Origin: Janthinobacterium rivuli
GTDB taxonomy: Bacteria > Pseudomonadota > Gammaproteobacteria > Burkholderiales > Burkholderiaceae_D
NCBI RefSeq assembly: GCF_029690045.1
Contig: NZ_CP121464.1
Span: 1,922,001-1,986,000, forward strand
Direction of reading: 5' to 3'
DNA length: 64,000 nucleotides
In this document: piece after piece, positions 17,300-27,239 of the stretch
Layout of the letters: each line of letters opens with the position of its first letter
How positions within the stretch are numbered: the stretch's first letter is position 1
Made by a program: the position numbers and the translations under genes
Notes under the pieces: model-generated
Told to the model about the DNA's origin: nothing
Seen by the model: the letters and a program-made list of their open reading frames with translations, nothing else
Database searches by the model: none

Positions 17300-18931
17300 T
17301 CAGCCGCTGCGCAGGCGGCGCCACAGGGTGGTGCGGCTGATGCCGAGGTAGTGGGCGGCGGCATCGCGGCGTCCGCCGAAGCGCGCCAGCACGGCGCTGG
17401 CGCTTTCGTCTTCCGGGCGCGGCGCGGCGGTCACAGCTGCGGCGGCCGGCGCCAGCGGCAGTGCCGTGCCGGCAGCGTTGCCCAGTTCCGGCGCCACGCC
17501 CAGCACGAAGGCGGGGGTGAGCGCCTGCAGCGGTTCGGCGGCCAGGAACAGGGCCAGGCGCTCGGCCAGGTTGCGCAGTTCGCGCACGTTGCCGGGCCAG
17601 TCGTAGCGGCGCAGCAGCGGCGCGCAAGCCTGGATTTCCGCATGCAGGTTGGGGTGCGGACGGGCACCCAGCGCGGCCAGCGCGTTTTTCAGCGACCACT
17701 CGGCGAGGCCAGGAATGTCGCTGGCGCGTTCGCGCAAGGCGGGCAAATGCAGGCGCAGCACGGCCAGGCGGTAGAACAGGTCGGCGCGGAAGCGGCCTTC
17801 GCGGATGCGTTGCTCCAGGTCGCAATGCGTGGCGCTGATGATGCGCACATTGATGGCGATGGGCCGCGTGCCGCCCACGCGCACCACTTCGCGCTCTTCC
17901 AGCACGCGCAGCAGGCGCGTTTGCAGGGCCAGCGGCATTTCGCCGATTTCGTCGAGGAACAGGGTGCCGTGGTTGGCCGCTTCGAACAGGCCCGCATGGC
18001 CGCCCCGGCGCGCGCCCGTGAAGGCGCCGTCCTCGTGGCCGAACAGTTCCGATTCCAGCAAGGACTCGGCGATGGCACCGCAATTGATGGCGATGAAGGG
18101 GCGGTTTGCGCCCAGGCTGCGCGGGCTTTCGCGGTGGATCGCCTGCGCCACCAGTTCCTTGCCGCTGCCCGTTTCGCCCTGGATCAGCACCGTCGCCGGC
18201 GAGCGGGCATACAGCACCACCGACTGGCGCAGCGCTTCCATCGCTTCCGATTCGCCGCGCAGATCGTGCAGGCCGTGGCGCGCGCGCAGGGTGTCGGCCA
18301 CCACCGCGCGGCGTCCCCGGGTCGATTCGATCTGCGTCAGGCGCGCCAGTTCCAGCGCGTCGTCGAAGGCGCGCCGGATGGCCGTGGCCGAATACACGAA
18401 GACGGCGGCCAGTCCGGCCTCTTCGGCCAGGTCGGTGACGAGCCCCGCGCCGACGACGGCCTTGACGCCGGCCGCCTTGAGTTCATTGATCTGCGCGCGC
18501 GCGTCTTCCTCGGTGGCGTAGGTGCGCTGCGCGATCTGGAAGCCGAAGGTGGCGGCAAATTCGGCCAGTTCCGGCATCGGGTCCTGGTAGGTGACGACGC
18601 CGATGTGCGGCGAGATGCGCCGCGCGCGCGCCAGCGCCTGCATCACGTCGTAGCCGCTGGCCTTGGCGATGATGACGGGGACCGACAGCCGGCCTTTCAG
18701 GTAGGCGCCGTTGGAACCGGCCGCGATGACGGCGTCGCAGCGCTCGGTGGCCATGCGTTCGCGGATGTGGCGCACGGCGTCGTCGAAACCGAGGTTGATC
18801 GGTTCGATCGTCGCCAGGTCGTCGTATTCGAGCGTGATGTCGCGGAACAGGTCGAACAGCCGCGAGACGGAGACGGTCCAGATGACGGGTTTGTCGCGGT
18901 GGTCGAGCGGAGGTTGGGGAGGGCGGCGCAT
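17300..18931 (-). CDS. PrpR-like sigma-54-dependent transcriptional activator
   Basis: A 543-residue enhancer-binding protein. The N-terminal domain (about 15-195) is the PrpR_N type that senses small organic acids ('[20 protein letters not shown]', '[10 protein letters not shown]'). The AAA+ domain (about 215-450) has Walker A GETGSGKE, the sigma-54-contacting GAFTGA loop ('[11 protein letters not shown]') and Walker B '[12 protein letters not shown]'. The C-terminal Fis-type helix-turn-helix is '[17 protein letters not shown]'. Classic PrpR controls propionate catabolism, but no prpBCD genes are near; a PhyH dioxygenase gene follows by 24 bp instead. It may therefore sense a different acid. 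A set of TGCAAC/GTTGCA dyads lies just upstream (18968-18997). Confidence 0.88.
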   Translation of the reverse strand: MRRPPQPPLDHRDKPVIWTVSVSRLFDLFRDITLEYDDLATIEPINLGFDDAVRHIRERMATERCDAVIAAGSNGAYLKGRLSVPVIIAKASGYDVMQALARARRISPHIGVVTYQDPMPELAEFAATFGFQIAQRTYATEEDARAQINELKAAGVKAVVGAGLVTDLAEEAGLAAVFVYSATAIRRAFDDALELARLTQIESTRGRRAVVADTLRARHGLHDLRGESEAMEALRQSVVLYARSPATVLIQGETGSGKELVAQAIHRESPRSLGANRPFIAINCGAIAESLLESELFGHEDGAFTGARRGGHAGLFEAANHGTLFLDEIGEMPLALQTRLLRVLEEREVVRVGGTRPIAINVRIISATHCDLEQRIREGRFRADLFYRLAVLRLHLPALRERASDIPGLAEWSLKNALAALGARPHPNLHAEIQACAPLLRRYDWPGNVRELRNLAERLALFLAAEPLQALTPAFVLGVAPELGNAAGTALPLAPAAAAVTAAPRPEDESASAVLARFGGRRDAAAHYLGISRTTLWRRLRSG

Positions 18932-18967
18932 GCTTTATTCTAAACGATTTGTTTCATTTTCTTGCCA

Positions 18968-18997
18968 TGCAACGCCGTTGCAACGATCGTGTTGCAA
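18968..18997. promoter_or_regulatory. Overlapping TGCAAC/GTTGCA operator-like dyads upstream of the PrpR-like gene
   Basis: TGCAAC-GCC-GTTGCA (18968-18982) overlaps a second dyad TTGCAAC...GTTGCAA (18978-18997). They sit 37-66 bp upstream of the PrpR-like start and within the 145-bp region divergent to the PAS/GGDEF/EAL gene. Probably an autoregulatory or divergent-control site; binding protein inferred, not shown. Confidence 0.5.
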
Positions 18998-19076
18998 GTG
19001 GTCTGTGGCGTTTCAGATATTGCCAATAAGGAATATGAAAAAACCCGTGGAAACTGGTTTATGATCTAGCAGCACC

Positions 19077-22000
19077 ATGATGCTTGGAAGAATATTTTCC
19101 CAAGCGCATGTTTATCTCGTCCCTAACCGTCCCATGGTGTCCATGAACCGCGTCCCCACCAGTCCCGATTTCATTGCCGATGCCTTGCAGCTGATCGCCT
19201 TGCCGGCCTGTGCCTGCGATGCCTGCGGCATGGTGGTGGCGGCGAATGGCGCCTTGCAGGCCTTGCTGGGCACAGATATTTCGGGGCGCTTGCTGACCGA
19301 TTGCTTTACGGACGCCTATCGCGCGTCGAGCACGAGCATGCTGCGCGGCGCGCTCGGTGCGGCCGGACGCGAGCGGCAGTGGGACAGCAGCCTGCAAGGG
19401 GTATCGGGCGCCATCGCCGTGCAGGTCTGGTCCAGGCCGCTTCTGGTGGACGATGGCTTGCCCGGTGCGACCCTCGTGTTTGCCGACATCCGCGTGCAGC
19501 AGCGCGACCAGCAAGCCTTGCGCAAGACCTTGCTCGAGCAGCAGGCCATCCTGGAAAGCGCGGCCGTCGGCATCGTCTTTTCCAAGGGCGGCTTCATCGA
19601 GGAGTGCAATATCCGCGCCGCCGAGATGCTCGGCTATGCGCGCCACCAGCTGACGGGCATGCCGGGCGCGGTGCTGTACCGCTCCGCCGAGCATTGCCGC
19701 GCCCTGGGGCTGGAAGCGGCGCCGCTGCTCTCGAAGGGCAAGCCATACCGCACCGAGCTGGAATTGCGGCGCCAGGATGGCACGCTGTTCTGGAGCCGGC
19801 TGCACGGGCGCGCCGTCGATCCCCTCAATACGCATGACGGCACGGTCTGGATCATCGAAGACATCAGCGACCACCGGCGCGATGAAGACCAGCTGCGCCG
19901 CGCCATGCTGGAAATGCAGGCCGTGATGGATAACGCGCCGCTGGCCATCGGCTTCCAGCGCGACAAGGGCGTGCTGCGCTACAACCGGCGCTTCGCCGAA
20001 TGCTTCGGCTTTGACGGCGACAGCGGTGTGGGCATGGCCGTCGCCGACCTGTATCCGTCGCGCGCGGCATATGACAATGTCGTGCGGCAGGCTTCGCCCC
20101 TGCTGCGGCGTGGCTTGCCGTTCCAGGGCGAGATGGAGATGCGCCGGCGCGACGGCTCCACGTTCTGGGCGCTGGCGTATGGCTATGTGCTCAATCCCGA
20201 GAGCCAGACGGATCGCGGCTTGCGCGACACGATCTGGCTGTTCGACGACCGCAGCGCGCAAAAGGCGGCCGAGGAGGCGACGCGCCAGCTGATGCTGGAG
20301 CAGCAGGCCATTCTCGACAATGCCTCCGTCGGCATCCTGTTTTCGCGTTCGCGCCTGATCCTGCGCTGCAATCCCCGCTTTGCCGAAATGTTCGGCTACG
20401 CGCAGGAAGAGATGACGGGCCTGCCCGCCGCCGAGCTGTTTCCTTCGCCCGCCGCCTACGAGGCGTTTGGCGTGCAAGCGACGCCGCTGCTGGGGCAGGG
20501 CTTGCCGTACGAGCAGGATGAATCGCTGTTCCGCCGCCGCGACGGCAGCCTGTTCTGGTGCCGCATCCGCGCCAAGGCCGTCGACCAGACGCACAGCGAG
20601 CAGGGCGCCATCTGGATCCTGGAAGACATCACGGCCAGCCGCCAGGCGCAGATGGAGGTGGCGGCCATCATGACGAATGCCTCGGTGAGCATCCTGTACA
20701 CCAAGAACCGCCAGATCACGCGCTATAACCTGGGCTTTGCCGCGATGTTCGGCTACAGCGGCGACGAGGCGCTGGGCTTGCCCGGGCGTGCGCTGTATGT
20801 GTCGCAGCAATCGTACGAGTTGCTGGGTGCGGCGGCCTTTCCCTTCCTGTCCGTGGCCAAGCCCTTCCAGACGGAAGTGGAAATGATGCGCCGCGACGGC
20901 ACGACCTTGTGGGCGCAGCTGATCGCCTATGTCGTCAATCCCGACGATCCCGCCGCCGGCACCATCTGGATCATCGAAGACCGTACGGAAGCCAAGCGCG
21001 CCGAAGAATCCCTGCGCAACGCGCTGCTGGAAAACCAGGCCATCCTCGACAGCGCCGTGCTGGGCATCTCGGTGATAGAGGGCGGCTACAATTTGCGCGC
21101 CAACAGCAAGATGGAAGAGCTGTTCGGTTATGGACCGGGCGAGATCAACGGCCTGTCGGTGCAGGCCCTGTACCCGGGCGTGGCCGCGTGGAAGGCGGCG
21201 CGCGGCGAGACGGCGCGCGATTTCGATGCGGGACGCGTGCACATGTCGGAATACCAGCTGGTGCGCAAGGATGGCAGCCGCTTCTGGGCGCGCCTGTCCG
21301 GCCGGCCGTTCGACCTGGCGCATGCGCATGGCCGTTCCGTGTGGCTGGTCGACGACGTCACGGCGCGCCGCGAGGCGGCCGAGGCGGTGCGCCGCGCGCG
21401 CGACGAACTGGAATTGCGCGTGCAGGAACGCACGGCCGAACTGGCCGGCGCCAACCTGCTGCTGCAGGGCGAGATCGCCGAGCGGCGCCAGGCCGAGGCG
21501 CGCGTGCATCACATGGCTTACCACGACAACCTGACGGGCTTGCCGAACCGCGCGCTGCTGTCGGACCGGCTGGAGCGGGCCATGCTGGCCGCGCAGCGCT
21601 CCGGGCGCAAGCTGGCCGTGATGTTCATCGACCTCGATCGTTTTAAAACCATCAACGATTCGCTGGGCCACATGACGGGCGATTTGCTGCTCAAGGAAGT
21701 GGCCGCCCGGCTGTGCGGCGCCGTGCGCGCCAGCGACACGGTGGCGCGCCTGGGCGGCGATGAATTCGTCGTGCTGGTGCCGGGCATCCGTGGCAGCGAC
21801 GAGGCGGCGCGCGTGGCCGAGAAGGTCATCGAGGCGCTGACGCCCGCCTTTCCGCTCGACGGCCACGTGCTGCACGTGACGCCGTCGATCGGCATCTGCC
21901 TGTATCCGGACGATGGCGGCGACGTCGACGCGCTGATGCGCCATGCCGATGCGGCCATGTATCACGCCAAGGGCAATGGCCGCAACAACTACCAGTTCTT

Positions 22001-22805
22001 CACGCAGACGATGAACCAGGCGGCGGCCCTGCATTTTGATCTGGAAAGCAGCTTGCGCACGGCACTGGCGCTGCAGCAGTTCGAGCTGTTTTACCAGCCG
22101 ATCATCGATATCGCCACGCGCCGGCTGCACGGCATGGAAGTGCTGCTGCGCTGGCGCCGCCCCGGCCACGGCCTGGTGCTGCCGGACCGCTTCATTCCCA
22201 TCATGGAGGAAAACGGCTTGATCGTGCCGGTGGGCGAGTGGGTGATGCGCCAGGCGTGCGAGCAAAGCATGGCCTGGCAGCGCCAGGGCTTGCAGCCGGT
22301 GCCACTGGCGGTGAATCTGTCGCCGCGCCAGTTCATGCACAAGGGGCTGGTGGCGGCCATCGGCGCCGTGGTGCGGGAAACGGGCATCGATCCGGCGCTG
22401 CTGGAATTCGAGATCACCGAGACGGCGCTGATGCAGCACGGCGAGCATACGCTGGAGATTTTGCGCCAGATCAATGGCATGGGCTTGCGCCTGTCGATCG
22501 ACGACTTCGGCACCGGCTATTCCAGCCTGGCCTATCTAAAGCGCTTCCCCGTGAAAAAGGTCAAGATCGACCGCGCCTTCATCAAGGACCTCGAACATAG
22601 CGCGGAAGACCGCGCCATCGTGGCGGCCATCATCGCGCTGGCCGACAGCCTGCAATTGTCGGCCGTGGCCGAGGGCGTGGAGACGGAAGAACAGTTCGCC
22701 CTGCTGCAGGCGAACGGCTGCCGCTATGCGCAGGGCTATCTGTTTTCCGCGCCAGTGCCTGCCGTGAACGCGCAGGCCTTGCTGGAGCGAATAGCTATTA
22801 GTTAA
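19077..22805 (+). CDS. Multi-PAS GGDEF/EAL cyclic-di-GMP protein
   Basis: A 1242-residue cytoplasmic signalling protein with no clear membrane segment. About six tandem PAS-like units fill residues 30-765, each opening with a pattern like '[17 protein letters not shown]' and ending 'TIWIIED'. A coiled coil (about 768-805) leads to a GGDEF domain with intact '[10 protein letters not shown]' (about 895) and an EAL domain (about 985-1240) with '[17 protein letters not shown]'. The EAL signature reads EVLLRW (about 1020) instead of EALLRW; the catalytic Glu is kept, so phosphodiesterase activity is possible. Starts at 19077, 19134 or 19143 are all possible and none has a strong ribosome binding site. 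Its stop overlaps that of the convergent xth. Confidence 0.9.
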   Translation: MMLGRIFSQAHVYLVPNRPMVSMNRVPTSPDFIADALQLIALPACACDACGMVVAANGALQALLGTDISGRLLTDCFTDAYRASSTSMLRGALGAAGRERQWDSSLQGVSGAIAVQVWSRPLLVDDGLPGATLVFADIRVQQRDQQALRKTLLEQQAILESAAVGIVFSKGGFIEECNIRAAEMLGYARHQLTGMPGAVLYRSAEHCRALGLEAAPLLSKGKPYRTELELRRQDGTLFWSRLHGRAVDPLNTHDGTVWIIEDISDHRRDEDQLRRAMLEMQAVMDNAPLAIGFQRDKGVLRYNRRFAECFGFDGDSGVGMAVADLYPSRAAYDNVVRQASPLLRRGLPFQGEMEMRRRDGSTFWALAYGYVLNPESQTDRGLRDTIWLFDDRSAQKAAEEATRQLMLEQQAILDNASVGILFSRSRLILRCNPRFAEMFGYAQEEMTGLPAAELFPSPAAYEAFGVQATPLLGQGLPYEQDESLFRRRDGSLFWCRIRAKAVDQTHSEQGAIWILEDITASRQAQMEVAAIMTNASVSILYTKNRQITRYNLGFAAMFGYSGDEALGLPGRALYVSQQSYELLGAAAFPFLSVAKPFQTEVEMMRRDGTTLWAQLIAYVVNPDDPAAGTIWIIEDRTEAKRAEESLRNALLENQAILDSAVLGISVIEGGYNLRANSKMEELFGYGPGEINGLSVQALYPGVAAWKAARGETARDFDAGRVHMSEYQLVRKDGSRFWARLSGRPFDLAHAHGRSVWLVDDVTARREAAEAVRRARDELELRVQERTAELAGANLLLQGEIAERRQAEARVHHMAYHDNLTGLPNRALLSDRLERAMLAAQRSGRKLAVMFIDLDRFKTINDSLGHMTGDLLLKEVAARLCGAVRASDTVARLGGDEFVVLVPGIRGSDEAARVAEKVIEALTPAFPLDGHVLHVTPSIGICLYPDDGGDVDALMRHADAAMYHAKGNGRNNYQFFTQTMNQAAALHFDLESSLRTALALQQFELFYQPIIDIATRRLHGMEVLLRWRRPGHGLVLPDRFIPIMEENGLIVPVGEWVMRQACEQSMAWQRQGLQPVPLAVNLSPRQFMHKGLVAAIGAVVRETGIDPALLEFEITETALMQHGEHTLEILRQINGMGLRLSIDDFGTGYSSLAYLKRFPVKKVKIDRAFIKDLEHSAEDRAIVAAIIALADSLQLSAVAEGVETEEQFALLQANGCRYAQGYLFSAPVPAVNAQALLERIAIS

Positions 22806-23566
22806 TCAATCGTCGCCACGACAGGCGCATGGTCGGACGGCTGTTCCCACTTGCGGGGCACGCGGTCGATGACGCAGGCCGTGCAGCGGCCGGCGAGGGC
22901 GGGCGAGAGCAGGATATGGTCGATGCGCAGGCCCTTGTTCAGGCGGAAGCCCAGCTGGCGGTAATCCCACCAGCTGAACGATTTGTCGGCCTGCTCGAAC
23001 AGGCGGAAGGCGTCCGTCAGGCCGATGTCGAACAGGCGCTGCAAGGCGGCGCGTTCCTTGTCCGAGACCAGCACCTGGCCGGCCCAGGCGACGGGATCGT
23101 GCACGTCGCGGTCGTCGGGCGCGATATTGTAGTCGCCGACGACGGCCAGTTGCGGGTGCTGCTGCGCTTCTTCGGCCAGCCAGTCGTGCAGGGCGGCCAG
23201 CCAGCCCAGCTTGTATTCGTATTTGTCCGAATCGACGCTCTGGCCGTTCGGCACATAGGCGCAGACGACGCGCACGCCACCGATGGTGGCGGCCAGGATG
23301 CGCTGCTGCGCATCTTCATAGCGCGGGTTGTTCTTGACCACGTCGGTGATCGGCAGCTTCGACAGGATGGCCACACCGTTGTACGTTTTCTGGCCGCTGA
23401 AGACCACCTGGTAGCCGGCCGCCTCGATCTCGGCGATGGGGAACTTGTCATCCGTCAGCTTGGTCTCTTGCAGGCAGAGTATGTCGACCGGGTTGTCTGT
23501 CAGCCACTGCAGCACTTGCGGCAGGCGCACTTTGAGCGAGTTGACGTTCCAGGTGGCTATCTTCAT
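22802..23566 (-). CDS. xth: Exodeoxyribonuclease III / AP endonuclease
   Basis: A 254-residue base-excision-repair nuclease of the ExoIII family. Motifs: '[15 protein letters not shown]' at the start, metal-binding Glu in 'CLQETKL', '[17 protein letters not shown]' and the catalytic '[11 protein letters not shown]' at the end. Full length. The last bases overlap the stop of the convergent PAS/GGDEF/EAL gene (22802-22805). It is the last clearly chromosomal gene before the integrative element. Confidence 0.95.
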   Translation of the reverse strand: MKIATWNVNSLKVRLPQVLQWLTDNPVDILCLQETKLTDDKFPIAEIEAAGYQVVFSGQKTYNGVAILSKLPITDVVKNNPRYEDAQQRILAATIGGVRVVCAYVPNGQSVDSDKYEYKLGWLAALHDWLAEEAQQHPQLAVVGDYNIAPDDRDVHDPVAWAGQVLVSDKERAALQRLFDIGLTDAFRLFEQADKSFSWWDYRQLGFRLNKGLRIDHILLSPALAGRCTACVIDRVPRKWEQPSDHAPVVATID

Positions 23567-23622
23567 TTAATCAGTTCTTTCCTATGAGAGTTCGGTGGCA
23601 TTTATAGTATGTATCACGTCCA

Positions 23623-23640
23623 GCTACCTATCTAGCTACC
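23623..23640. repeat. Left 18-bp direct repeat (candidate attL core)
   Basis: GCTACCTATCTAGCTACC, identical and co-oriented with 33666-33683. It is itself made of two GGTAGC-type units (minus strand) and contains the stop codon of the excisionase-like gene. Additional ATAGGTAGC units adjoin both copies, so part of it may be integrase arm sites rather than the crossover core. Confidence 0.55.
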
Positions 23641-23850
23641 TATTTGCGACATGCTGCCGAGAGAGTATATGCTGGCAGTGGTGATGCGTGCAGAGCCGGG
23701 GCCGAGAACCTTCTTTTCCAGCTTTCCGGTATCCGCCCAGCGATTTACGGTGGAGCGGGAAATCCTGAGAGTTTCCATTGTCTCTGCAATGGTGTGGTAC
23801 ATCGGCAGTGTAGGGTGTTGCGAGTGGTGCAGGGTGTTCTGTGTGGACAT
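23632..23850 (-). CDS. Excisionase-like helix-turn-helix protein
   Basis: A 72-residue protein with a MerR/excisionase-type helix-turn-helix: 'HTIAETMETLRISRSTVNRWADTGKL', followed by a basic wing ('EKKVLGPGSARI'). The ATG at 23850 has a near-perfect AGGAGGTAAC ribosome binding site. Its TAG stop lies inside the left 18-bp repeat. Small proteins of this kind next to a tyrosine-integrase attachment site act as recombination directionality factors or as regulators. In a circular form it would lie about 30 bp upstream of, and codirectional with, the integrase gene. Confidence 0.7.
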   Translation of the reverse strand: MSTQNTLHHSQHPTLPMYHTIAETMETLRISRSTVNRWADTGKLEKKVLGPGSARITTASIYSLGSMSQIGS

Positions 23851-24049
23851 GTTACCTCCTAGATGCTAGTTGAAATTCTCCTTGTAGAGTAGTACGGGCG
23901 TGACTAACCCGCAGTCGATTTTACGACCATGCGCGCATTCTACTGTGCAGATGTGCTCGGTTGCAAGGGGTGATAGGGGTAGTTGTTCACGGGATCTCGC
24001 ATATACTTGGGGAAATACCGTTGGTACAACGACATGACAGGATATTGCT

Positions 24050-24790
24050 ATGTACGGTCGGCAGGAGCAGCTTGAAAATTTACAAAACGTACTGATTGCG
24101 CGAGCTACTGGCGGCGCAGACTTGCAAGACGAAGCAGAGTACGCCCGGCTTCGTACCTCGCTTCTGGCGGATGCAAAGATTGCCACCATGTTACCGTCGT
24201 GGGTTAGGACGACAAGGACGCTTGACCAGTTCTGGCCGTTCATCAAACACAAGTTCCCTAGCTATGCAGAGCGGCGACAGTACATCTGGGCTGAGTTCCG
24301 GCCTGTGTTCGATCTTTTGGAAGGTGTTGGGGCTTCGCCATCGGATGCTGGTGTCACACAGGCCATTGCGAAATTCGACGGGGCGCACATCCAAGCGGCA
24401 TGGCACAAGGCGTTGGAGCGCCGCACGACCGATCCAGAAGGAGCGATAACGAGTGCTAGGACTCTTCTAGAGTCGGTATGCAAGCATATTTTAGATGCAT
24501 CCGGCACGCCGTACGACGATTCACCGGACATGAACAAGCTCTACCGCCAGACAGCGGAACGGCTCAACATTGCACCAACTCAGCACACGGAACAGGTGTT
24601 CAAGCAAATCTTGGGCGGATGTACGTCGGTGGTGGAAGGGTTGGGCGCTCTACGGAATCGGCTTAGCGATTCGCATGGCAAGGGTAAGGCTGCGGTGAAG
24701 CCTGCGCCACGACATGCAGAGCTTGCGGTCAATCTGGCCGGGGCCTTGGCAATGTACTTGCTCGCCACTTGGGAAGCTAAAAGTCACTAG
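24050..24790 (+). CDS. Abortive-infection family protein (Abi_C domain)
   Basis: A 246-residue soluble protein. The C-terminal 100 residues match the abortive-infection C-terminal domain (Abi_C): 'SARTLLESVCKHILDASG', then 'GGCTSVVEGLGALRNRLSDSHG', 'PAPRHAELAVNLAGALAMYL'. Abi_C proteins occur in phage-resistance loci and as cargo of mobile elements; the mechanism is not established, and the all-helical 'RNRLSDSHG' core resembles HEPN-like folds (R-x6-H is present). The N-terminal half (about 1-130) has no domain I recognise. It is the first cargo gene inside the left end, on the opposite strand from the excisionase-like gene. Base composition is intermediate between element and chromosome. 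Confidence 0.75.
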   Translation: MYGRQEQLENLQNVLIARATGGADLQDEAEYARLRTSLLADAKIATMLPSWVRTTRTLDQFWPFIKHKFPSYAERRQYIWAEFRPVFDLLEGVGASPSDAGVTQAIAKFDGAHIQAAWHKALERRTTDPEGAITSARTLLESVCKHILDASGTPYDDSPDMNKLYRQTAERLNIAPTQHTEQVFKQILGGCTSVVEGLGALRNRLSDSHGKGKAAVKPAPRHAELAVNLAGALAMYLLATWEAKSH

Positions 24791-24967
24791 GCTGAAAAAC
24801 CTAAAAATTTAAGGTCGAATGCGATCGTTCGTAGGATATGGCGATACCTTGCTTCTGGCGTTCCCTATGTGTCTCGTAGTTTGCACGGCACTTGTATCTG
24901 CCGCAAAGTAGCAAAGGGATTCCGTTGGAGTCAGTATAAGTAGACTTTGGGCAGAACTGGAGGAGGG

Positions 24968-25558
24968 ATGAGCAACAAGGACAGCACGTATGGCGTTAAG
25001 CACAAGGGTAAGGTGATCGGGGAGATTCCTAAAACGGGTAACACTAAAGCTGATTCTGCTGCGGCATTGCAGATGTTGAAAGACAAAGGATTATATGTGC
25101 CGACAACGCCGTTTCAAGCGATGTTCAGACAGGCACAATCATTCTGTACGACTGCCAGTTACCTATACAAAAAAGACTTGCAGGCGCAGCCAATAAATCA
25201 ACATAGCATCGTTCCGTTTGTAGTCAATGCCGCATTTGCTATTGAGGTGTATTTAAAGGCGCTTTCCTCAGTGCACAATCAAAAGCTACACGGACACAAA
25301 TTGCTTGAATTGTTCGATAAATTACCTCCCAAAGCGACTGCGGAAATTGAGGCGCAAAGCGCTGATGCGGCTGCTGGACATAAGGTTGAGTCAGGGAGAT
25401 CGTTCCGAGACTGCCTACATGCGGTGAACAATGCATTTGTTGACTGGCGATACTTGTACGAGAAGGAATCAGCAGATGAAATTCGCATTAATGAGGTTAT
25501 CTTCTTGCTAGACGCTTTACATCATGCATGTAGTGCTCACGATCCGCTAATGCCATAG
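24968..25558 (+). CDS. HEPN-like domain protein, function unknown
   Basis: A 196-residue protein. The central part has the helical pattern seen in HEPN-type and related proteins: 'NAAFAIEVYLKAL' followed by 'LHGHKLLELFDKLP' (about residues 78-118), and later 'FRDCLHAVNNAFVDWRYLYE'. A strict R-x4-6-H RNase motif is ambiguous (RSFRDCLH gives R-x6-H). HEPN proteins are common RNase toxins or defence effectors, but this one could be inactive. The start at 24968 has GGAGGAGGG just upstream; an in-frame start 21 bp earlier was rejected. It lies 177 bp after the Abi_C gene on the same strand, so the two may be coexpressed. Confidence 0.6.
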   Translation: MSNKDSTYGVKHKGKVIGEIPKTGNTKADSAAALQMLKDKGLYVPTTPFQAMFRQAQSFCTTASYLYKKDLQAQPINQHSIVPFVVNAAFAIEVYLKALSSVHNQKLHGHKLLELFDKLPPKATAEIEAQSADAAAGHKVESGRSFRDCLHAVNNAFVDWRYLYEKESADEIRINEVIFLLDALHHACSAHDPLMP

Positions 25559-25599
25559 TCAAGGATGTCTGTTGTGGCCTAAGGTGGCAAAAATAAAAA

Positions 25600-26063
25600 A
25601 TGAGCAAGCGCGAATTCGGTACTGAACAGGTAGCTCGTTTCAAAAAGGCCCGGACTAGCCTTTTTTAAAATATCTGTGGGCGTCATTGCTGGCGCTGGTG
25701 GCATCTTGGTTTATCTGCTTAGCAAAGTGCATGGCGAGGTCTCTACGTCGTTTGGCTTGGCAGTGACAGCTGGCATGTTTGCAGGTAAAGTACTTTGATT
25801 GCAGAGTTTCGCGAGGTCAGAGGTCAGGTGAAAAGCGATTGGAAGTTCTTTCTAAACGAACTGTTTTGGAAGCGCTGGTAGATAAGCATGTGGCAGGAAG
25901 TAATTTCAAGGCCGAGAAAAATATTAAAACTGCGTTGGTGGCAAGCGACGGGAGGCTTGATGCGATGACTCCATATGACACGGGTATCGCCGCCGAGGCT
26001 TTTGAAAAATGCGAAGCAAGAGGAGTGATGGTGCCCTCTTTGCTTGACCATCAACCTGCGTGA
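25600..26063 (+). other. Small or decayed reading frames between HEPN-like and FRG genes
   Basis: From ATG 25600 a 22-residue frame (MSKREFGTEQVARFKKARTS...) stops at a run of T. In the next frame a hydrophobic 43-residue stretch follows (KISVGVIAGAGGILVYLL...) up to a TGA near 25798. A single-base slip in the T run at about 25662-25667 would join them into one small membrane protein. A third frame from TTG 25779 to 26063 encodes 94 residues ('RTVLEALVDKHVAGSNFKAE'), unrecognised. A clear terminator follows at 26077. Either this is a frameshifted gene remnant or a set of tiny genes; I cannot decide. Confidence 0.35.
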
Positions 26064-26076
26064 GCGAACATGAGAT

Positions 26077-26105
26077 AAAGTCCGTCAAAAAAACGGGCTT
26101 TTTTT
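26077..26105 (+). terminator. Intrinsic terminator
   Basis: AAAGTCCGT (26077-26085), loop CAAAAAA, ACGGGCTTT (26093-26101; one G-U pair), then T run. It ends the cargo unit that begins with the Abi_C gene. Confidence 0.75.
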
Positions 26106-26240
26106 CAGTTACTTTGACATTGGACCGCAAGCACCTTGACTTGCCAGATGCTAGCGTTTGAATAAGCTTAGATTTTGGCCTCGCGGAACGGAATTCTGCC
26201 TCACTGGTCTTGAGTAGAAACCTTCTAGGAGTGAATTACG

Positions 26241-27239
26241 TTGGATGATATTAAACTGATTAAAGTTACTTCCCTTGGTGAGTACGTTACGGAAGTGTCG
26301 AAGCTAAATGCTGCGGAAGAGGACAGTGCATGGTTCAGAGGGCATTCGTCGGCAACCCATCTTCTTGTGCCAAGTGTATTGAGAGACATCGTGCCGTATA
26401 TGAATCAGTATTTCGAAAAGTTGAGAGGCACTGAATATTTGATGGCGAGTGGTTACAGCCTCACCGGCATTAATCCAGAGCGTATGTTGGCAGATTTTAA
26501 GCGCAAAGCATTGCCTTTCTTGGATTACGCTCCTAAAAATGACTTTGAATGGCTTTTCTTGATGCAGCATCACGGCGTCCCTACTCGGCTTTTAGATTGG
26601 ACCACCAATGCGCTTGTGGCACTTTATTTTGCCGTGACCTCTGTGCCGTCCCTTAAGGCACCCGATTTGGAAGATTTGCCAAAAGAAACGGGAAGCTTGA
26701 ATGAGTTGGATGAAAATTCCGTGGCAGTCATAGCTATGAATCCGAATAAGGTGAATCAAACCATACACGGAGATGAAATAGACGAGGTAGTTGATGTCGC
26801 GAGCGACTTCGATTACTGGCGCCCCTACAGCGCTCCGATGAGCTTGCGTCCTACCGACTACGATACAAATTTCCCGATATGTATTTCTGCGCCTCAAATT
26901 TCTCCACGAATACGAGCGCAATCGGGCCTGTTCACAATTCATGGGAGAGATGTCCGTGGCCTCGACCATTTCACCGTAATTAGGCCGCTCCTTACCAAAA
27001 TACTGATCCCTTATGAGCATGCACGTGTAATACGCAAGGAATTGCGCCAGTTTGGCATTACTGAATCGTTTATTTATCCAAGTCTTGAAAGCGTATCGAG
27101 AGATGTCCTTGCTGATGAAATCCTTCGTCATAGCTGGGATGAGAAGAGATATCACCGTGAACTTGACTCAGAGGAAAGCATTAAAGCAGCCTCAAAAACT
27201 GTAGTGAAGCGGAAGGTGAGGAAAGCAGCTAAGAAATAG
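26241..27239 (+). CDS. FRG-domain protein
   Basis: A 332-residue protein with the FRG domain, named after its Phe-Arg-Gly motif: 'SAWFRGHSS' at residues 29-37 and the second hallmark 'MQHHGVPTRLLDWTTNAL' at 108-125, followed by 'ALYFAVTS'. The biochemical role of FRG proteins is not established; they are often found in mobile and defence islands. A second half with 'GLFTIHG' and a basic C-terminal tail (VKRKVRKAAKK) follows. The likely start is TTG at 26241, placed after AGGAG (26227-26231). It has its own transcription unit after the terminator at 26077 and is convergent with the serine recombinase gene. Confidence 0.8.
   Translation: MDDIKLIKVTSLGEYVTEVSKLNAAEEDSAWFRGHSSATHLLVPSVLRDIVPYMNQYFEKLRGTEYLMASGYSLTGINPERMLADFKRKALPFLDYAPKNDFEWLFLMQHHGVPTRLLDWTTNALVALYFAVTSVPSLKAPDLEDLPKETGSLNELDENSVAVIAMNPNKVNQTIHGDEIDEVVDVASDFDYWRPYSAPMSLRPTDYDTNFPICISAPQISPRIRAQSGLFTIHGRDVRGLDHFTVIRPLLTKILIPYEHARVIRKELRQFGITESFIYPSLESVSRDVLADEILRHSWDEKRYHRELDSEESIKAASKTVVKRKVRKAAKK

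Noticed and set aside
17252..18943. 563-codon frame antisense to the PrpR-like gene
   Set aside because: Low-complexity, Gln/Arg/Gly-rich product, no motif; the PrpR-like gene has all its motifs.
19059..22448. 1129-codon open frame antisense to the PAS/GGDEF/EAL gene
   Set aside because: High-GC codon structure opens the antisense frame; the protein is composition-biased (Arg/His/Gln-rich) without domains, and the sense gene is certain.
23567..23640. tRNA gene as attachment site for the integrase
   Set aside because: No cloverleaf-forming or tRNA 3'-end sequence at either border.
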